Shown here in pieces: positions 28,171 to 36,873 of a DNA stretch of 64,000 nt. The notes beneath the pieces are model-generated. The model saw only the letters and a program-made list of their open reading frames with translations. It made no database searches and was not told where the DNA came from. The translations under genes and the position numbers were made by a program. Origin of the DNA: Microcoleus vaginatus WJT46-NPBG5 (GTDB lineage: Bacteria; Cyanobacteriota; Cyanobacteriia; Cyanobacteriales; Oscillatoriaceae); assembly GCA_019359355.1 (NCBI GenBank), contig JAHHHM010000010.1, positions 1 through 64,000 on the forward strand, given 5' to 3'. Position 1 is the first letter of the stretch, and each line of letters starts with the position of its first letter.

Positions 28171-29229
28171 CTAACTAGCTGCTACATTAAGTAATTTCCT
28201 TAACTCTGAAGGTAAATCAGCCAAAATCCTCTCTACCAGTATGCCTTCGTTTCTAAAATAACGCCTCTGGGTTGTAGGTTCAGGGATATTACCACCCGCA
28301 TGATGAAGCGCAACAACCTCCCACCCATCGTTTAACACTGGCGATCCAGAAGAACCGTTCTGTGTGGAGGTAACATATTGCACTACATTGCTTCCTACAT
28401 ACTCAACAAAATTATTTTGAAAGGAAATTTCTTTGGGTCGCCCTACGGGATGCTGAATGATATTAACCCGCTCCTTGCGCTTGATATTTCTTGATAATAA
28501 AGGCAACCATCTCCATTTCTGCCCAGGATTCCCATCGAGCTGAACTAGCGTATAGTCTAAAGCTTCATTGGTATGAAAAAATCCATTGGGTTTGGCATGA
28601 TATTCTTCACTGGGCTGAGCGTGTCCCCGAAAATCATCTTCGTAGTTAAAGCGAAATATAGAATTTAGTAATAAATCTGAACTCGGCAAAACGTGATTGT
28701 TCGTGAGCAATAAATCTTCAGCTACCAGAAAGCCTGTACCTGACCAACGCTCGTAACCAGACTGGACTCCAATATAGGCAACCGATCGCGCCACCTCTAG
28801 TCCTCGTTGTAAAAAGGCAATGGGGCGTAGCGTATTTTCGCCAATAATCTTTTCTAGAACATCTGCTGTCGTTTCTTCACCCTTCCACTGACCAATATCA
28901 GGAAGTGCTGCGATCGGGGTCATCATGTCGTACTTTGTCAGTACCCCATCCAAAAACTCCTGCTGCTGAACTCCTACAAAGCCCTTGAGGGTGTTGAGAA
29001 ATAACCCTAACGCTTCGTGGTCATAGGTCAAACGCCCATACTTTAATAGATAGCTAACAATTTCACTGACTGCTACAAAAGAAGGACCCGAAAGATCAAT
29101 CATAGGTGCCAGCTGCTTCAGACCAGCCGATTCCAGGATTTGTAGACGTGATCGCTCTGTTGCTAACTCTGGTAGCTCCCTGAGTAAGGTGATAAGCTGT
29201 TTTCGATCCTCAATGTCCAAATTGATCAT
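28171..29229 (-). CDS. Trypsin-like serine protease with N-terminal effector-associated domain
   Basis: The 352-residue protein has an N-terminal helical domain (about 5-100) of the effector-associated type, with LITLLRELPELATERSRLQI and DLSGPSFVAVSEIVSYLLKY. A linker and then an S1-type protease domain follow (about 135-345). The triad is His179 (LLLTNNHVL), Asp225 (ALDYTLVQL) and Ser294 (GSSGSPVLN). There is no signal peptide, so it should act in the cytoplasm. It is the first gene of the operon, with the STAND ATPase 41 bases downstream. The shared N-terminal domain suggests the ATPase recruits or activates the protease by homotypic contact. Kaur and colleagues described such EAD-protease-STAND combinations computationally as conflict systems. 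Confidence 0.9.
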   Translation of the reverse strand: MINLDIEDRKQLITLLRELPELATERSRLQILESAGLKQLAPMIDLSGPSFVAVSEIVSYLLKYGRLTYDHEALGLFLNTLKGFVGVQQQEFLDGVLTKYDMMTPIAALPDIGQWKGEETTADVLEKIIGENTLRPIAFLQRGLEVARSVAYIGVQSGYERWSGTGFLVAEDLLLTNNHVLPSSDLLLNSIFRFNYEDDFRGHAQPSEEYHAKPNGFFHTNEALDYTLVQLDGNPGQKWRWLPLLSRNIKRKERVNIIQHPVGRPKEISFQNNFVEYVGSNVVQYVTSTQNGSSGSPVLNDGWEVVALHHAGGNIPEPTTQRRYFRNEGILVERILADLPSELRKLLNVAAS

Positions 29230-29609
29230 TGTCTACTACTCCATAGATCATCAAGACCTTTTCCAGATTGTTCAGAGACTCTATATTAGCTGCTCAAAAA
29301 GCTAACCATAAATATACTCATCTAGATCCTCTTTGCTTTGCTATAAACAGAGAGAGCGCCCGCTAGCCGTTCACTCCGTCTCGGAACCGCCAATGAATCA
29401 CATCTAACCAAATCGGCGCAACAAACTTCCCCTCTGCCCAAGCAGCTACTACTTTCTCCAGCTCGAACTCTACCAGTTTGGCAGATCCCTTCTACAGTTC
29501 TTTTACTAACATTAAATGTTTTAACTCCTGATCGCTCAAAAGCCCCGGATACTGCTAATGTGGCAATCGACAAAATTTTAGCTTTAACCGGCTCACAACC
29601 AGCTTTTAA
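29230..29609. other. Intergenic, no gene seen
   Basis: Contains the promoter side of the protease-STAND operon and the downstream side of tRNA-Leu. The 104-codon open frame across 29322-29636 runs into the tRNA gene and is not coding. Confidence 0.5.
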
Positions 29610-29691
29610 TGCGGATGAAAGGACTTGAACCTTCACTCCTTGCGGAACCAGAACCTAAATCTGGCGCGTCTGCCAATTTCGCCACATCCGC
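29610..29691 (-). tRNA. tRNA-Leu (anticodon TAG, reads CUA)
   Basis: On the minus strand GCGGATGTGGCGAAATTGGC starts a class II tRNA. The 7-bp acceptor GCGGATG pairs with CATCCGC, the discriminator is A (29610), and CCA is not encoded. The anticodon loop ATTTAGGTT contains TAG between CAGA and TCTG stems. A short variable arm (GGTTCCGCAAGGAG) and the T-arm GAAGGTTCAAGTCCTTT follow. Confidence 0.95.
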
Positions 29692-30054
29692 ATGATGCGC
29701 TTAACTATGATAGCAAAGCTTTCGGCAATAAGGAACTCCCTGAACTGGGTAATTGGAAGAAACTTTAGCTCACAGGGGCTTTGAGAGGAATTGCTAATCA
29801 GTCAGGGAGATGCCTGCCGGCCTTTGTAAGCGTTGCAGGAGAAGGGTTGCCGGCTGAAAGTGTAGTCAGCAAAACTTATGCCGGTGTGCGTCCTGCCGGC
29901 AGCAAAAGTATAAACGTTAAGATTTAAAAGGTTTACTCGCTTTCCACTTTAAGAATACCCGTCGGGCAGCACAGAAAAATGCTGAGATAGCGATAATCTT
30001 CTTCTGGGAAGGGAGCGATCAAGACAAAAAATCAAATCTAAGCGCATAAACCCT
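29692..30054. other. Intergenic, no gene seen
   Basis: About 360 bases upstream of the TPR-like gene at 30055, with several GCCGGC palindromes. No ORF or RNA is recognised. Confidence 0.45.
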
Positions 30055-30828
30055 ATGAATGAAGAACGCATCGAAGCTTACTTGGCGCTGATCGAATCGC
30101 TGATGACTTGTACGAGTGGTGAAGAACTGGAGATTTTGAATGCCAACCTAGACTTGATTGATGCCGGCTTGGTGGAAACGATGCAAATGGTGTCGGCAAA
30201 GCTGGAACAGGAGGGCAATCACGATGCTGCGGAGTTTTTGCAGGAATTTGCAACTCAGCTAAATGCGGCGATGGGTAACGCAGCAGCCGCCGCAGCTAGT
30301 CCAGAGGAGTATTTCAATTTCTTGGGCGAAATCTTGCAAGTCGTCTCAGAAAATCCTGATCCGCAAGTGGTTTACCCGCTGCTGCAAAATAATGTAGATA
30401 AGCTGGATGGATTCTTCGCGCAATTGCTGCAAAGCTGGGCAATGTCAACGCTGCCGCAGGTGGATCAAGAAGAGGGCGAAGGACTTGCCGGCGTGATTGG
30501 CAATTTTAGCAATCTGATTCAGCAATTCCCAATGGGTGATAAGGGCAGTAATTTAGAAATTGCTATCACCGGCTACGAAATTGCGGCTGCCGTGTTTAGT
30601 CCGGAAAGCTTCCCAGAAGTGTGGGCCGGCACCCAAAATAATTTAGCGGTGGCTTACAGTGATCGCCCTCAAGGTGATCGCCTGGAAAATTTAGAGCAAG
30701 CCATCAGCTGCTATGAAAATGCTCTGCAGGTTTATACCTTGGATAAATTCCCAGAACAGTGGGCAATGGCTCAGCGGAATTTGGCCATCGCTGAAGATGA
30801 GCGCAAAGTTCTTGCCGGTGTGGTTTAA
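30055..30828 (+). CDS. TPR-like helical protein
   Basis: The 257-residue protein has no signal peptide. The C-terminal third contains repeats of the cyanobacterial CHAT/TPR-associated type: EVWAGTQNNLAVAYSDRPQG and LENLEQAISCYENALQVYT. The sequence PEQWAMAQRNLAIA begins another. The N-terminal 150 residues are helical and acidic and resemble the N-terminal region of similar proteins. Binding partners are unknown. No CHAT protease or NTPase domain is attached, so it may be a stand-alone adaptor. Confidence 0.75.
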   Translation: MNEERIEAYLALIESLMTCTSGEELEILNANLDLIDAGLVETMQMVSAKLEQEGNHDAAEFLQEFATQLNAAMGNAAAAAASPEEYFNFLGEILQVVSENPDPQVVYPLLQNNVDKLDGFFAQLLQSWAMSTLPQVDQEEGEGLAGVIGNFSNLIQQFPMGDKGSNLEIAITGYEIAAAVFSPESFPEVWAGTQNNLAVAYSDRPQGDRLENLEQAISCYENALQVYTLDKFPEQWAMAQRNLAIAEDERKVLAGVV

Positions 30829-30862
30829 GTTATTTCCTCAAACCAGCCAAATTGAACCAAAA

Positions 30863-30901
30863 AGAGGGAAGCTGAGATTTAAGTTGTCTCGGCTTCCCTC
30901 T
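30863..30901. terminator. Strong hairpin after the TPR-like gene
   Basis: A 15-bp stem (AGAGGGAAGCTGAGA / TCTCGGCTTCCCTCT, one mismatch) with a 9-base loop. There is no T-run downstream. It lies between the convergent TPR-like and TonB-like genes, so termination in both directions is likely. Confidence 0.65.
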
Positions 30902-30952
30902 GGGTGATTATTCTGCAACCTGATGCCTTGAGCGAATTTTGCTGATCCCCAG

Positions 30953-32866
30953 TTAAGGCAGTGAGGGAAGTGCAGATTCCTTTGCCGGCGGGGACTTTTC
31001 GGGGATTAGCTCAGGTGCCGGCTGTTCGGGTGCCGGTGTGAGAGCATCCGTTTGAGGCGCTGCCGGCTGTTCTGCGGCAGGTGCGGCAGCCTCTGTTTGA
31101 GGTGCTGCCGGCTGTTGTGGAGCAGGTGTGGCAGCCTCTGTTGGAGTCGCTGCCGGCTGTTGTGGGACAGCGGATGAGTCTTTAGAAGTCTGATTCACTG
31201 CCGGCTTTTTAGGGGCAGATGTTGACTTGTCTGGGTTCTGAGCCGGTGCCCTATTTTCTGGTGCCGGTGCGGGCTGTTGGGGCATCAAATCAGATGCTCC
31301 TGCGCCCGGTGTTGGTGCCTTTTCAAGCTGTTCGGTTGCCGGCTTTTCAGGAGTGGGTGCAGACTGTTCCGGCTGAGTGGGTGTCGGTAGCTGCTGTTCG
31401 GGGATCAGCTCAGGTGCTGGCTTTTCTGTTGCCGGTTTTTCCGGAGTTGGCGGCTGGTTTTGTGCCGGCTTTTCTGTTGCCGGTTTTTCCGGAGTTGGCG
31501 GCTGGTTTTGTGCCGGCTTTTCGGTTGCCGGTGCTGCATTCTGAGGTGAGTTGCCTGTTTGGAACTGGACAACTAACTGATAAACCACCGGCTTTTCAGT
31601 CGGTTGGTATTCAGCCTGCATTGCCGCGTTTACCGCTGCCTTGTCAAGGACTTCATTCCCTGTTCCCGTTAACAGTTGTGCCTCCACAACTTTGCCTTGT
31701 GGGTTAACTGTCACCGCTACTAAAGCAGCCGCTTCTTTTTGCGGTGAACCGGCCTGTTTGGGATAGGGAGCTGGTAGCGGTTGGGGACTTGCCATGACCG
31801 CATCAGGATTTGCCTGTTGTACTTTGGCAAAGTAGCTGGTATAGGCTTCTGTCGCCCTCAGCCTCAGTTGGTCATTCTCCGAAATCGAGCCGGTGGGAGT
31901 AGCGGCGGCTTGTTGCTGTTGCTGCGCTTGCCGCATCTGCTGCTCACGCGCCCTTGCGGCAATTCCTGCCTCTAGTTTATTGCGCTCATCACGGTCAAGC
32001 GGACGAGAATTGGAAGCCCCGGGCTGCGCTAATGCCGTTGCCCCAGTCGCATCTGTTTTACGGGCCGCTTGTTCCTGTTGCTGTTGCCGCCGCGCGATTT
32101 GCTGTCGTTTCTCCAAGGTTTGTGCAACCTTTTGTTGAACTTCCCTTGCTTGCGGGTTATCCGGTTGATCAGCCGGCAGCATTTGATCAAGGGGCGATAG
32201 TCCTGCCTGCAAACCCGGATTCGGCAAGGTTCCACCTGATGTTGCCGGGGGGTTAAAACTTGTCAACGGCGGGGGTGCCGGCAGGCGATCCCAGTTGGGA
32301 TAGGCCATTGCCGGCGGTTGGTCGAGGGAACCTTGCACAGTGTTGTTCGGTGGCAGGTTTGACCAATCTGGGATATCAGCAGGGGATGTGAGGTTTGACC
32401 AATCTGGCAGGGGAGTTGGAGGTATGGCGCTATATAAATCTGGTAAGGAAATCGGCGGCGGTAGATCGGTTAATTTAGGAAAGGCGTTGGGCGGCGGTAG
32501 GGGAGGAAAATTATAAGCCGTTATTTGATTATCTAGGGGCGGTAGCTTGGGCAGTTGACCCTCTCCAGGCAGTGCCGGCAAAGGTGGCAGCGAATTAATG
32601 GGCGAAGGAATCGGGGGTAGGGTAATTTGTGATCTTGTTGACAAGTCCGGCAGGAGGCGCTGTTCTTGGGGCGTTAACTGAATAACATTAATTGTTGAGG
32701 CCGGCTTTACTGTCTTGGAAGACATCGGCAACATGGGCCAACCAACAGCGAAAAGTGCATGGATGCCCACTGAGGCAAAGATAGCCAACCAAGTTGGCTG
32801 TAACAGTATTGTTTGCAGGTTATTAAACGGGGAGGCGTTTTCCATAATCGGTATACTATAGGCCAC
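30953..32866 (-). CDS. TonB-family protein, Pro/Ala-rich, with internal TonB C-terminal-type domain
   Basis: The 637-residue protein has a single membrane helix near the N-terminus (LLQPTWLAIFASVGIHALFA, about 20-45). A long Pro-rich linker and a Gln/Arg coiled region (about 240-320) follow. A TonB-type domain lies at about 340-430 (ALVAVTVNPQGKVVEAQLL, AVNAAMQAEYQPTEKP). Unusually, another 200 residues follow, made of PEKPATEKPAQNQPPT and PAAPQTEAAAPA repeats. It would span the periplasm and push energy or force to outer-membrane transporters, or act as a scaffold. No exbB/exbD is adjacent. The start may be ATG 32845. Confidence 0.8.
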   Translation of the reverse strand: MAYSIPIMENASPFNNLQTILLQPTWLAIFASVGIHALFAVGWPMLPMSSKTVKPASTINVIQLTPQEQRLLPDLSTRSQITLPPIPSPINSLPPLPALPGEGQLPKLPPLDNQITAYNFPPLPPPNAFPKLTDLPPPISLPDLYSAIPPTPLPDWSNLTSPADIPDWSNLPPNNTVQGSLDQPPAMAYPNWDRLPAPPPLTSFNPPATSGGTLPNPGLQAGLSPLDQMLPADQPDNPQAREVQQKVAQTLEKRQQIARRQQQQEQAARKTDATGATALAQPGASNSRPLDRDERNKLEAGIAARAREQQMRQAQQQQQAAATPTGSISENDQLRLRATEAYTSYFAKVQQANPDAVMASPQPLPAPYPKQAGSPQKEAAALVAVTVNPQGKVVEAQLLTGTGNEVLDKAAVNAAMQAEYQPTEKPVVYQLVVQFQTGNSPQNAAPATEKPAQNQPPTPEKPATEKPAQNQPPTPEKPATEKPAPELIPEQQLPTPTQPEQSAPTPEKPATEQLEKAPTPGAGASDLMPQQPAPAPENRAPAQNPDKSTSAPKKPAVNQTSKDSSAVPQQPAATPTEAATPAPQQPAAPQTEAAAPAAEQPAAPQTDALTPAPEQPAPELIPEKSPPAKESALPSLP

Positions 32867-33022
32867 TCTGTCGTGGCGGACTTGTCAGCCGGCAATCTAT
32901 TCTACAGAAGTATTCCGCTCACAGATTAAGCGTCAGAATTACTTCAAAATTCTAAGATCGTAGAAGGGGTTTTTACCACTGCTGAGCTAAATTTTCTCTA
33001 GAAAAATGACCGCTTTGCCGGC

Positions 33023-33784
33023 TTAAAAGTTGCTATCCTCGGATCTGATAGGCTTGATTTTAGGCACTTGTACAATCATTAGCGAGAAATAAGGCAACTT
33101 TAAGTGGGGACGATCTCGCAAGTCAGTATAGATCACTTGGTCTGGTAAGGTGGCACGTTCTACCACCCAAGTATTGTTTAGTAAATTATGCCGGTGTAAT
33201 AGCGCCCAAACTTGTTCGTAAACCGAACTCAGCTTCATTAACACCACAACATCCGCCCAATTTAGCGCTGTTTCCAGTTCATTGATGTTATAAAGTGCCG
33301 GCAGCACAACCAAGCGTTGAGCACGAATGGTTAGGGGCAATCCTAAAGCTGCTGCTGCTGCCATTGGTGAACTAATTCCAGGAATTGTCTTCACAACAGC
33401 TTCTGGATGCAAATGTTGTAGTGTTTGCGATAAATAGGTAAACGTGCTGTAAAAGCTCACATCTCCCTCAGAGACAAACGCCACATCTTGTCCCTGCTGC
33501 AAATATTGCCAAACTGTTTCGGCTGACTGCTGCCAGGCTTGTGTCAAGATTTCCTCATCTTGCACATAAGGAAAGTTTAAGGGTAGTTGCACTTGTTGGG
33601 GACGCAACCATTCAGCCACAATATCTTGGGCGATTCCCGGTTTGCCGTGAATGCCGGCTGGAAACGCCACCACCGGCACGCTTTCTAGCAGCCGCATTCC
33701 TTTCACCGTGATTAATTCTGGATCGCCTGGGCCAACGCCAATGCCGTATAATATGCCGGTTTGCACAGTTATTTCAGTCTTCAA
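33023..33784 (-). CDS. cobI: Precorrin-2 C(20)-methyltransferase
   Basis: SAM-dependent methylation of precorrin-2 at C20 in cobalamin biosynthesis. The 253-residue protein has the methylase motifs GILYGIGVGPGDPELITVKG, AFVSEGDVSFYSTF and KTIPGISSPMAAAAALGLPL. The C20-specific family often shows VAFPAG and LNFPYV after the first motif, both present here. No cobalamin riboswitch is seen upstream. It is 26 bases downstream of the Nudix gene on the same strand and probably cotranscribed. Confidence 0.9.
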   Translation of the reverse strand: MKTEITVQTGILYGIGVGPGDPELITVKGMRLLESVPVVAFPAGIHGKPGIAQDIVAEWLRPQQVQLPLNFPYVQDEEILTQAWQQSAETVWQYLQQGQDVAFVSEGDVSFYSTFTYLSQTLQHLHPEAVVKTIPGISSPMAAAAALGLPLTIRAQRLVVLPALYNINELETALNWADVVVLMKLSSVYEQVWALLHRHNLLNNTWVVERATLPDQVIYTDLRDRPHLKLPYFSLMIVQVPKIKPIRSEDSNF

Positions 33785-33810
33785 AATTGAATCAATAGCC
33801 TGTTTGATGT

Positions 33811-34281
33811 TTAATTTGATTTTCTAAAGGGCGCTCCCTTTAAAGTTACCAGCTCAAGCGGGTAAATTATCCCACCGTCGGCTATATAATGACAAATTTC
33901 CTGAACATCTTGTTCGCGAAGCGGTAAATTCTCTAATTCTTCTAAGGTAAACCAGGCTGCACCCAAGGATTCTTCATCTGCTATTGTTTTTGGGGACGTG
34001 TTATCTTGCGGACGCGCAACAAAAAACACTCGAACACGAGCCGATATGCCATCCACAGGTGTATATTCAATGCGAATAATTCCTTCAAGAATCACAGGAA
34101 TCCCGGCTTCCTCTAATGTTTCCCGCTGTGCCGCCTCTATCCAAGTTTCTCCTGGCTCAATTCTGCCGGCTGGAAAATACCACGGCTGGCCGTAATTACA
34201 TTCTTGAACTAACAAAAATCGCTGTTCTAACCGAACAATAACGATTGCAGAATACTTAGTCGGAATAGGTTTACGCTGCAT
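33811..34281 (-). CDS. Nudix hydrolase
   Basis: The 156-residue protein contains a full Nudix box, GRIEPGETWIEAAQRETLEE followed by AGI (G-x5-E-x7-RE-x2-EE-x-G). These proteins cleave nucleoside diphosphate-linked compounds; the substrate cannot be read from sequence. It begins with basic residues and ends KGAPFRKSN. It is the first gene of a likely two-gene unit with cobI. The link to cobalamin synthesis is by position only. Confidence 0.9.
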   Translation of the reverse strand: MQRKPIPTKYSAIVIVRLEQRFLLVQECNYGQPWYFPAGRIEPGETWIEAAQRETLEEAGIPVILEGIIRIEYTPVDGISARVRVFFVARPQDNTSPKTIADEESLGAAWFTLEELENLPLREQDVQEICHYIADGGIIYPLELVTLKGAPFRKSN

Positions 34282-34483
34282 AATTGCATTTGAAATTTTA
34301 GATTAACTTTTACTCATTAATTTGTTTATAGAGGGATGCAAAAGCAAACAATATTATGGCAAAATATCATAAAATATTACCTGAGATTAAAGAACCAAGG
34401 AGCTAGATTAGTGTAGATTTATTTGCACGTTTTAGGCATATCTTGAAATAATTGTCAACTCAATTTTAACTTTAAAAACTAAA

Positions 34484-35188
34484 ATGCCATTACCAACTGT
34501 TATTTTACCGGGTTATTTCGCCGGCTCTGCTGAATACCAAGAATTGCAACAATCTTTGGTGGGGTTAGGTTTCCCTGCTGTGACGGTGCCCGTACGCCGG
34601 CGCGATTGGTTGCCAACGGTGGGGGGACGCTCAATTGTTCCTATTCTGCGCCTCCTAGATCGCACAGTCAAACAAGTTTTACAAGAGTACAATGTTTCTC
34701 AAGTTAACTTAATCGGTCACTCTGCCGCCGGCTGGATCTCGCGCATTTATTTAGGAGAAAAACCTTACATCATTCACGGGGATGTGATGGAAGATGCCGG
34801 TTTGTGGTTCGCTCATCCTTATGTAACAACTTTGGTAACACTAGGAACGCCTCAATACAGCTTATATGAACGTTGGACACGCAAGAATCTAGATTTTGTC
34901 AATAATAACTATCCGGGTGCGTTTCACCCGAATGTGCGCTATGTCTGTGTTGCCGGCAAGGCGATTTTTGGGGCGCGGCGTCCGGGGCAATTGTTGGCTT
35001 ATAACAGTTACAAATTGACTTGTGGCACCGGCAATACTTGGGGAGATGGAATAACGCCGGTTGAAGCGGCACATCTGGAGGGTGCAGAGAATTTGGTGTT
35101 AGAAGGAGTCACGCATTCTCCGAGGCGCGTTGGGTTGTGGTATGGTTCCTCAGAGGTTTTGCCGGCTTGGGTGCCATATTTAAAGTAA
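34484..35188 (+). CDS. Alpha/beta hydrolase (lipase-like)
   Basis: The 234-residue protein has a lipase-type nucleophile elbow in NLIGHSAAGWISRIYL (GHSAG). The N-terminal TVILPGYFAGSAEYQEL fits an oxyanion-hole strand. A His toward the C-terminus (EGVTHSPRRVG) can complete the triad, and an Asp in GDGITPVEAAHLEGA may be the acid. There is no signal peptide. Homologues in cyanobacteria and chloroplasts are annotated as lipase- or PGAP1-like; the substrate is unknown. Confidence 0.85.
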   Translation: MPLPTVILPGYFAGSAEYQELQQSLVGLGFPAVTVPVRRRDWLPTVGGRSIVPILRLLDRTVKQVLQEYNVSQVNLIGHSAAGWISRIYLGEKPYIIHGDVMEDAGLWFAHPYVTTLVTLGTPQYSLYERWTRKNLDFVNNNYPGAFHPNVRYVCVAGKAIFGARRPGQLLAYNSYKLTCGTGNTWGDGITPVEAAHLEGAENLVLEGVTHSPRRVGLWYGSSEVLPAWVPYLK

Positions 35189-35218
35189 AAGGTAAAAGAA
35201 ATAATTCCTTTTACCTTT
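35188..35218 (+). terminator. Hairpin terminator after the lipase-like gene
   Basis: AAAGGTAAAAG pairs perfectly with CTTTTACCTTT across a 9-base loop, starting at the stop codon of the hydrolase gene. A short T-rich tract (ATTTC) follows. Confidence 0.6.
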
Positions 35219-35271
35219 ATTTCAACTACTACAAGGCTATGCAAATTAGGCGTAAGAAATCTATCTGTCGG

Positions 35272-35880
35272 TTATCCTTGCGGAACTGTTGAGTTTACCG
35301 ATGCGCGTTGGTGGAGAGTTTTAAACCATTGTTCAAGGTGTGGGTGTTGCCGCTGCCACTCTTCCCCAAATCGCAGGGTATAGTAGCCCAGGGAAGACAG
35401 CGCAGCAACATCAGCGGCAGTCCAATTTGTACCGAGCAGGTAAGGGGAGGTACTGAGTTGTTGTTCTAGGATAGGTAAGAGCCGGTCAATCGCCGCTTGA
35501 TACTTTCCCTGATCGCCAGCGTCTGCCTTGTCGCCTTTACGCTTCTGATACCAGAGGCCAACAATATTATCTCCTAGAGTATCCGCTAGTTCTTCCCACT
35601 GCCGACATTGGAGGCGTTGGGCGCGATCACTGGGGTAAAAACTTGGCTGTGGATAAGTTTCGTCAAGATACTCCACAATCAGGGTAGAGTCCCAAAGGGT
35701 GGTGCCATCTTCATCTACAAAGACTGGGACTTTGCCAATCGGAGAAATTTTCAGGAATTCAGGTGATTTATTGGCAATATCAGTTTCCTTGAGTTCACAA
35801 GGCAAATTTTTCTCTGCCAGCAAGATCCGCACCTTCCGGGCGTAAGGCGATCTCTGAGCGTAGTATAGAGTTCTAGCCAT
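35272..35880 (-). CDS. Glutathione S-transferase family protein
   Basis: The 202-residue protein has a thioredoxin-fold N-terminal domain: LYYAQRSPYARKVRILLAEK, then the cis-proline segment KVPVFVDEDGTTLWDSTLIV with the S-transferase DSTLI glutathione-contact motif. A helical C-terminal domain with the N-capping motif TAADVAALSSLGY follows. The catalytic position has SPYARK (Ser/Tyr), so a cysteine-type (omega) enzyme is less likely. It probably conjugates or reduces hydrophobic electrophiles with glutathione. Confidence 0.9.
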   Translation of the reverse strand: MARTLYYAQRSPYARKVRILLAEKNLPCELKETDIANKSPEFLKISPIGKVPVFVDEDGTTLWDSTLIVEYLDETYPQPSFYPSDRAQRLQCRQWEELADTLGDNIVGLWYQKRKGDKADAGDQGKYQAAIDRLLPILEQQLSTSPYLLGTNWTAADVAALSSLGYYTLRFGEEWQRQHPHLEQWFKTLHQRASVNSTVPQG

Positions 35881-36188
35881 CAGATTAATTTGGTATCGAA
35901 AGTTACTGTTTTAAAGTTTACTCTATGTATGGATACCTAGTCTCTCTAGGAAGAGAGGAATGGATAATATTTCCCACAGACTGTGTATAAAATGCACAGT
36001 GTAGTTACCTTTACAATGCGCTTTTTCTGATATTAGTAATAGCTTTTATGTCGCAAATATTGGGCAGTCAATTTTGTTAGAAGTTATAAAAGATTCATTG
36101 CAGGTAAACCGTACAGAAAAAGAAATTTAATCAATACTAATTTATCAACTTTTCCCCGGAATCGTAGCTAAGCCTATTACTTTTGATG
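35881..36188. other. Intergenic, no gene seen
   Basis: A/T-rich stretch upstream of the GST gene. A partial dyad (CACAGACTGTG) near 35969 was noted. No ORF. Confidence 0.4.
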
Positions 36189-36626
36189 CTATGGCTCTCC
36201 AATTGTCACCTTAACCTGTCCAATTTCACAAATCATACCTGTATGACACAAGCCGGTGCCTATGGGATCATTGAATTTTAGATCAACATCTACCACAGCA
36301 ATTTTAAAGTTCCCCTCAGGAAGATCAGCATTAAACTTGCATTTAAAAGAATCTGGACACTGGGATTTAGTAATAGACTCAATTTTGTCTCCATCAGGGA
36401 AGCACATCATGCCAGCCATTTGATTTGTCACACAGATAGCGATATCTGGTGCACCATTCAGAATATCCCACTTGTCACTATTAGCTTTTGCTCGATCAAT
36501 TTCTACGGTAATATTAGTCAACTCAGCTTGGGCTGGATTCGGAAAACTGAAGAGAAAACAAACCAAGAGAAAGCTTATCAGAAGTAGTTTTTTTAAGACG
36601 ATATGAACATTTGAATGTGTCATCAT
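36189..36626 (-). CDS. Secreted protein, possible C2-like domain
   Basis: The 145-residue protein begins with a basic stretch and a strong hydrophobic core (LLLISFLLVCFLFSF), then NPAQA for signal peptidase cleavage. The mature part has six cysteines. Its KWDILNGAPDIAICV and VVDVDLKFNDPIGTGLCH strings resemble secreted C2-type modules (DxW-D-GAPD...DxDxxxDD-xIG), and the Asp cluster could bind calcium. The family is not firmly known. Confidence 0.65.
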   Translation of the reverse strand: MMTHSNVHIVLKKLLLISFLLVCFLFSFPNPAQAELTNITVEIDRAKANSDKWDILNGAPDIAICVTNQMAGMMCFPDGDKIESITKSQCPDSFKCKFNADLPEGNFKIAVVDVDLKFNDPIGTGLCHTGMICEIGQVKVTIGEP

Positions 36627-36873
36627 TAGTGATATTGCGGGTGAGGAGAATTCAACAGTTAAACCAGACGTTATCAGTTTTATAAGTCATGAGAATCTGT
36701 ATAATTACTAAGGCAATAGTTTAAATTGAGATGCCGGCAGCCTATCGCTCAGTATAAACCGCAGCCTCCGATTTACAAAAAGCTACTGGGTGCAGTCAAG
36801 GATATCACCGACAGCCCCAACTTTACTGGCTGCCGGTAAGATCAAACTGTAGTCTTTCCCTTAATACTTCCTT

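Noticed and set aside
29322-29636. 104-residue minus-strand ORF
   Set aside because: Its start lies inside the tRNA-Leu gene and the residues are low in hydrophobic pattern. It is a shadow of tRNA and spacer DNA.
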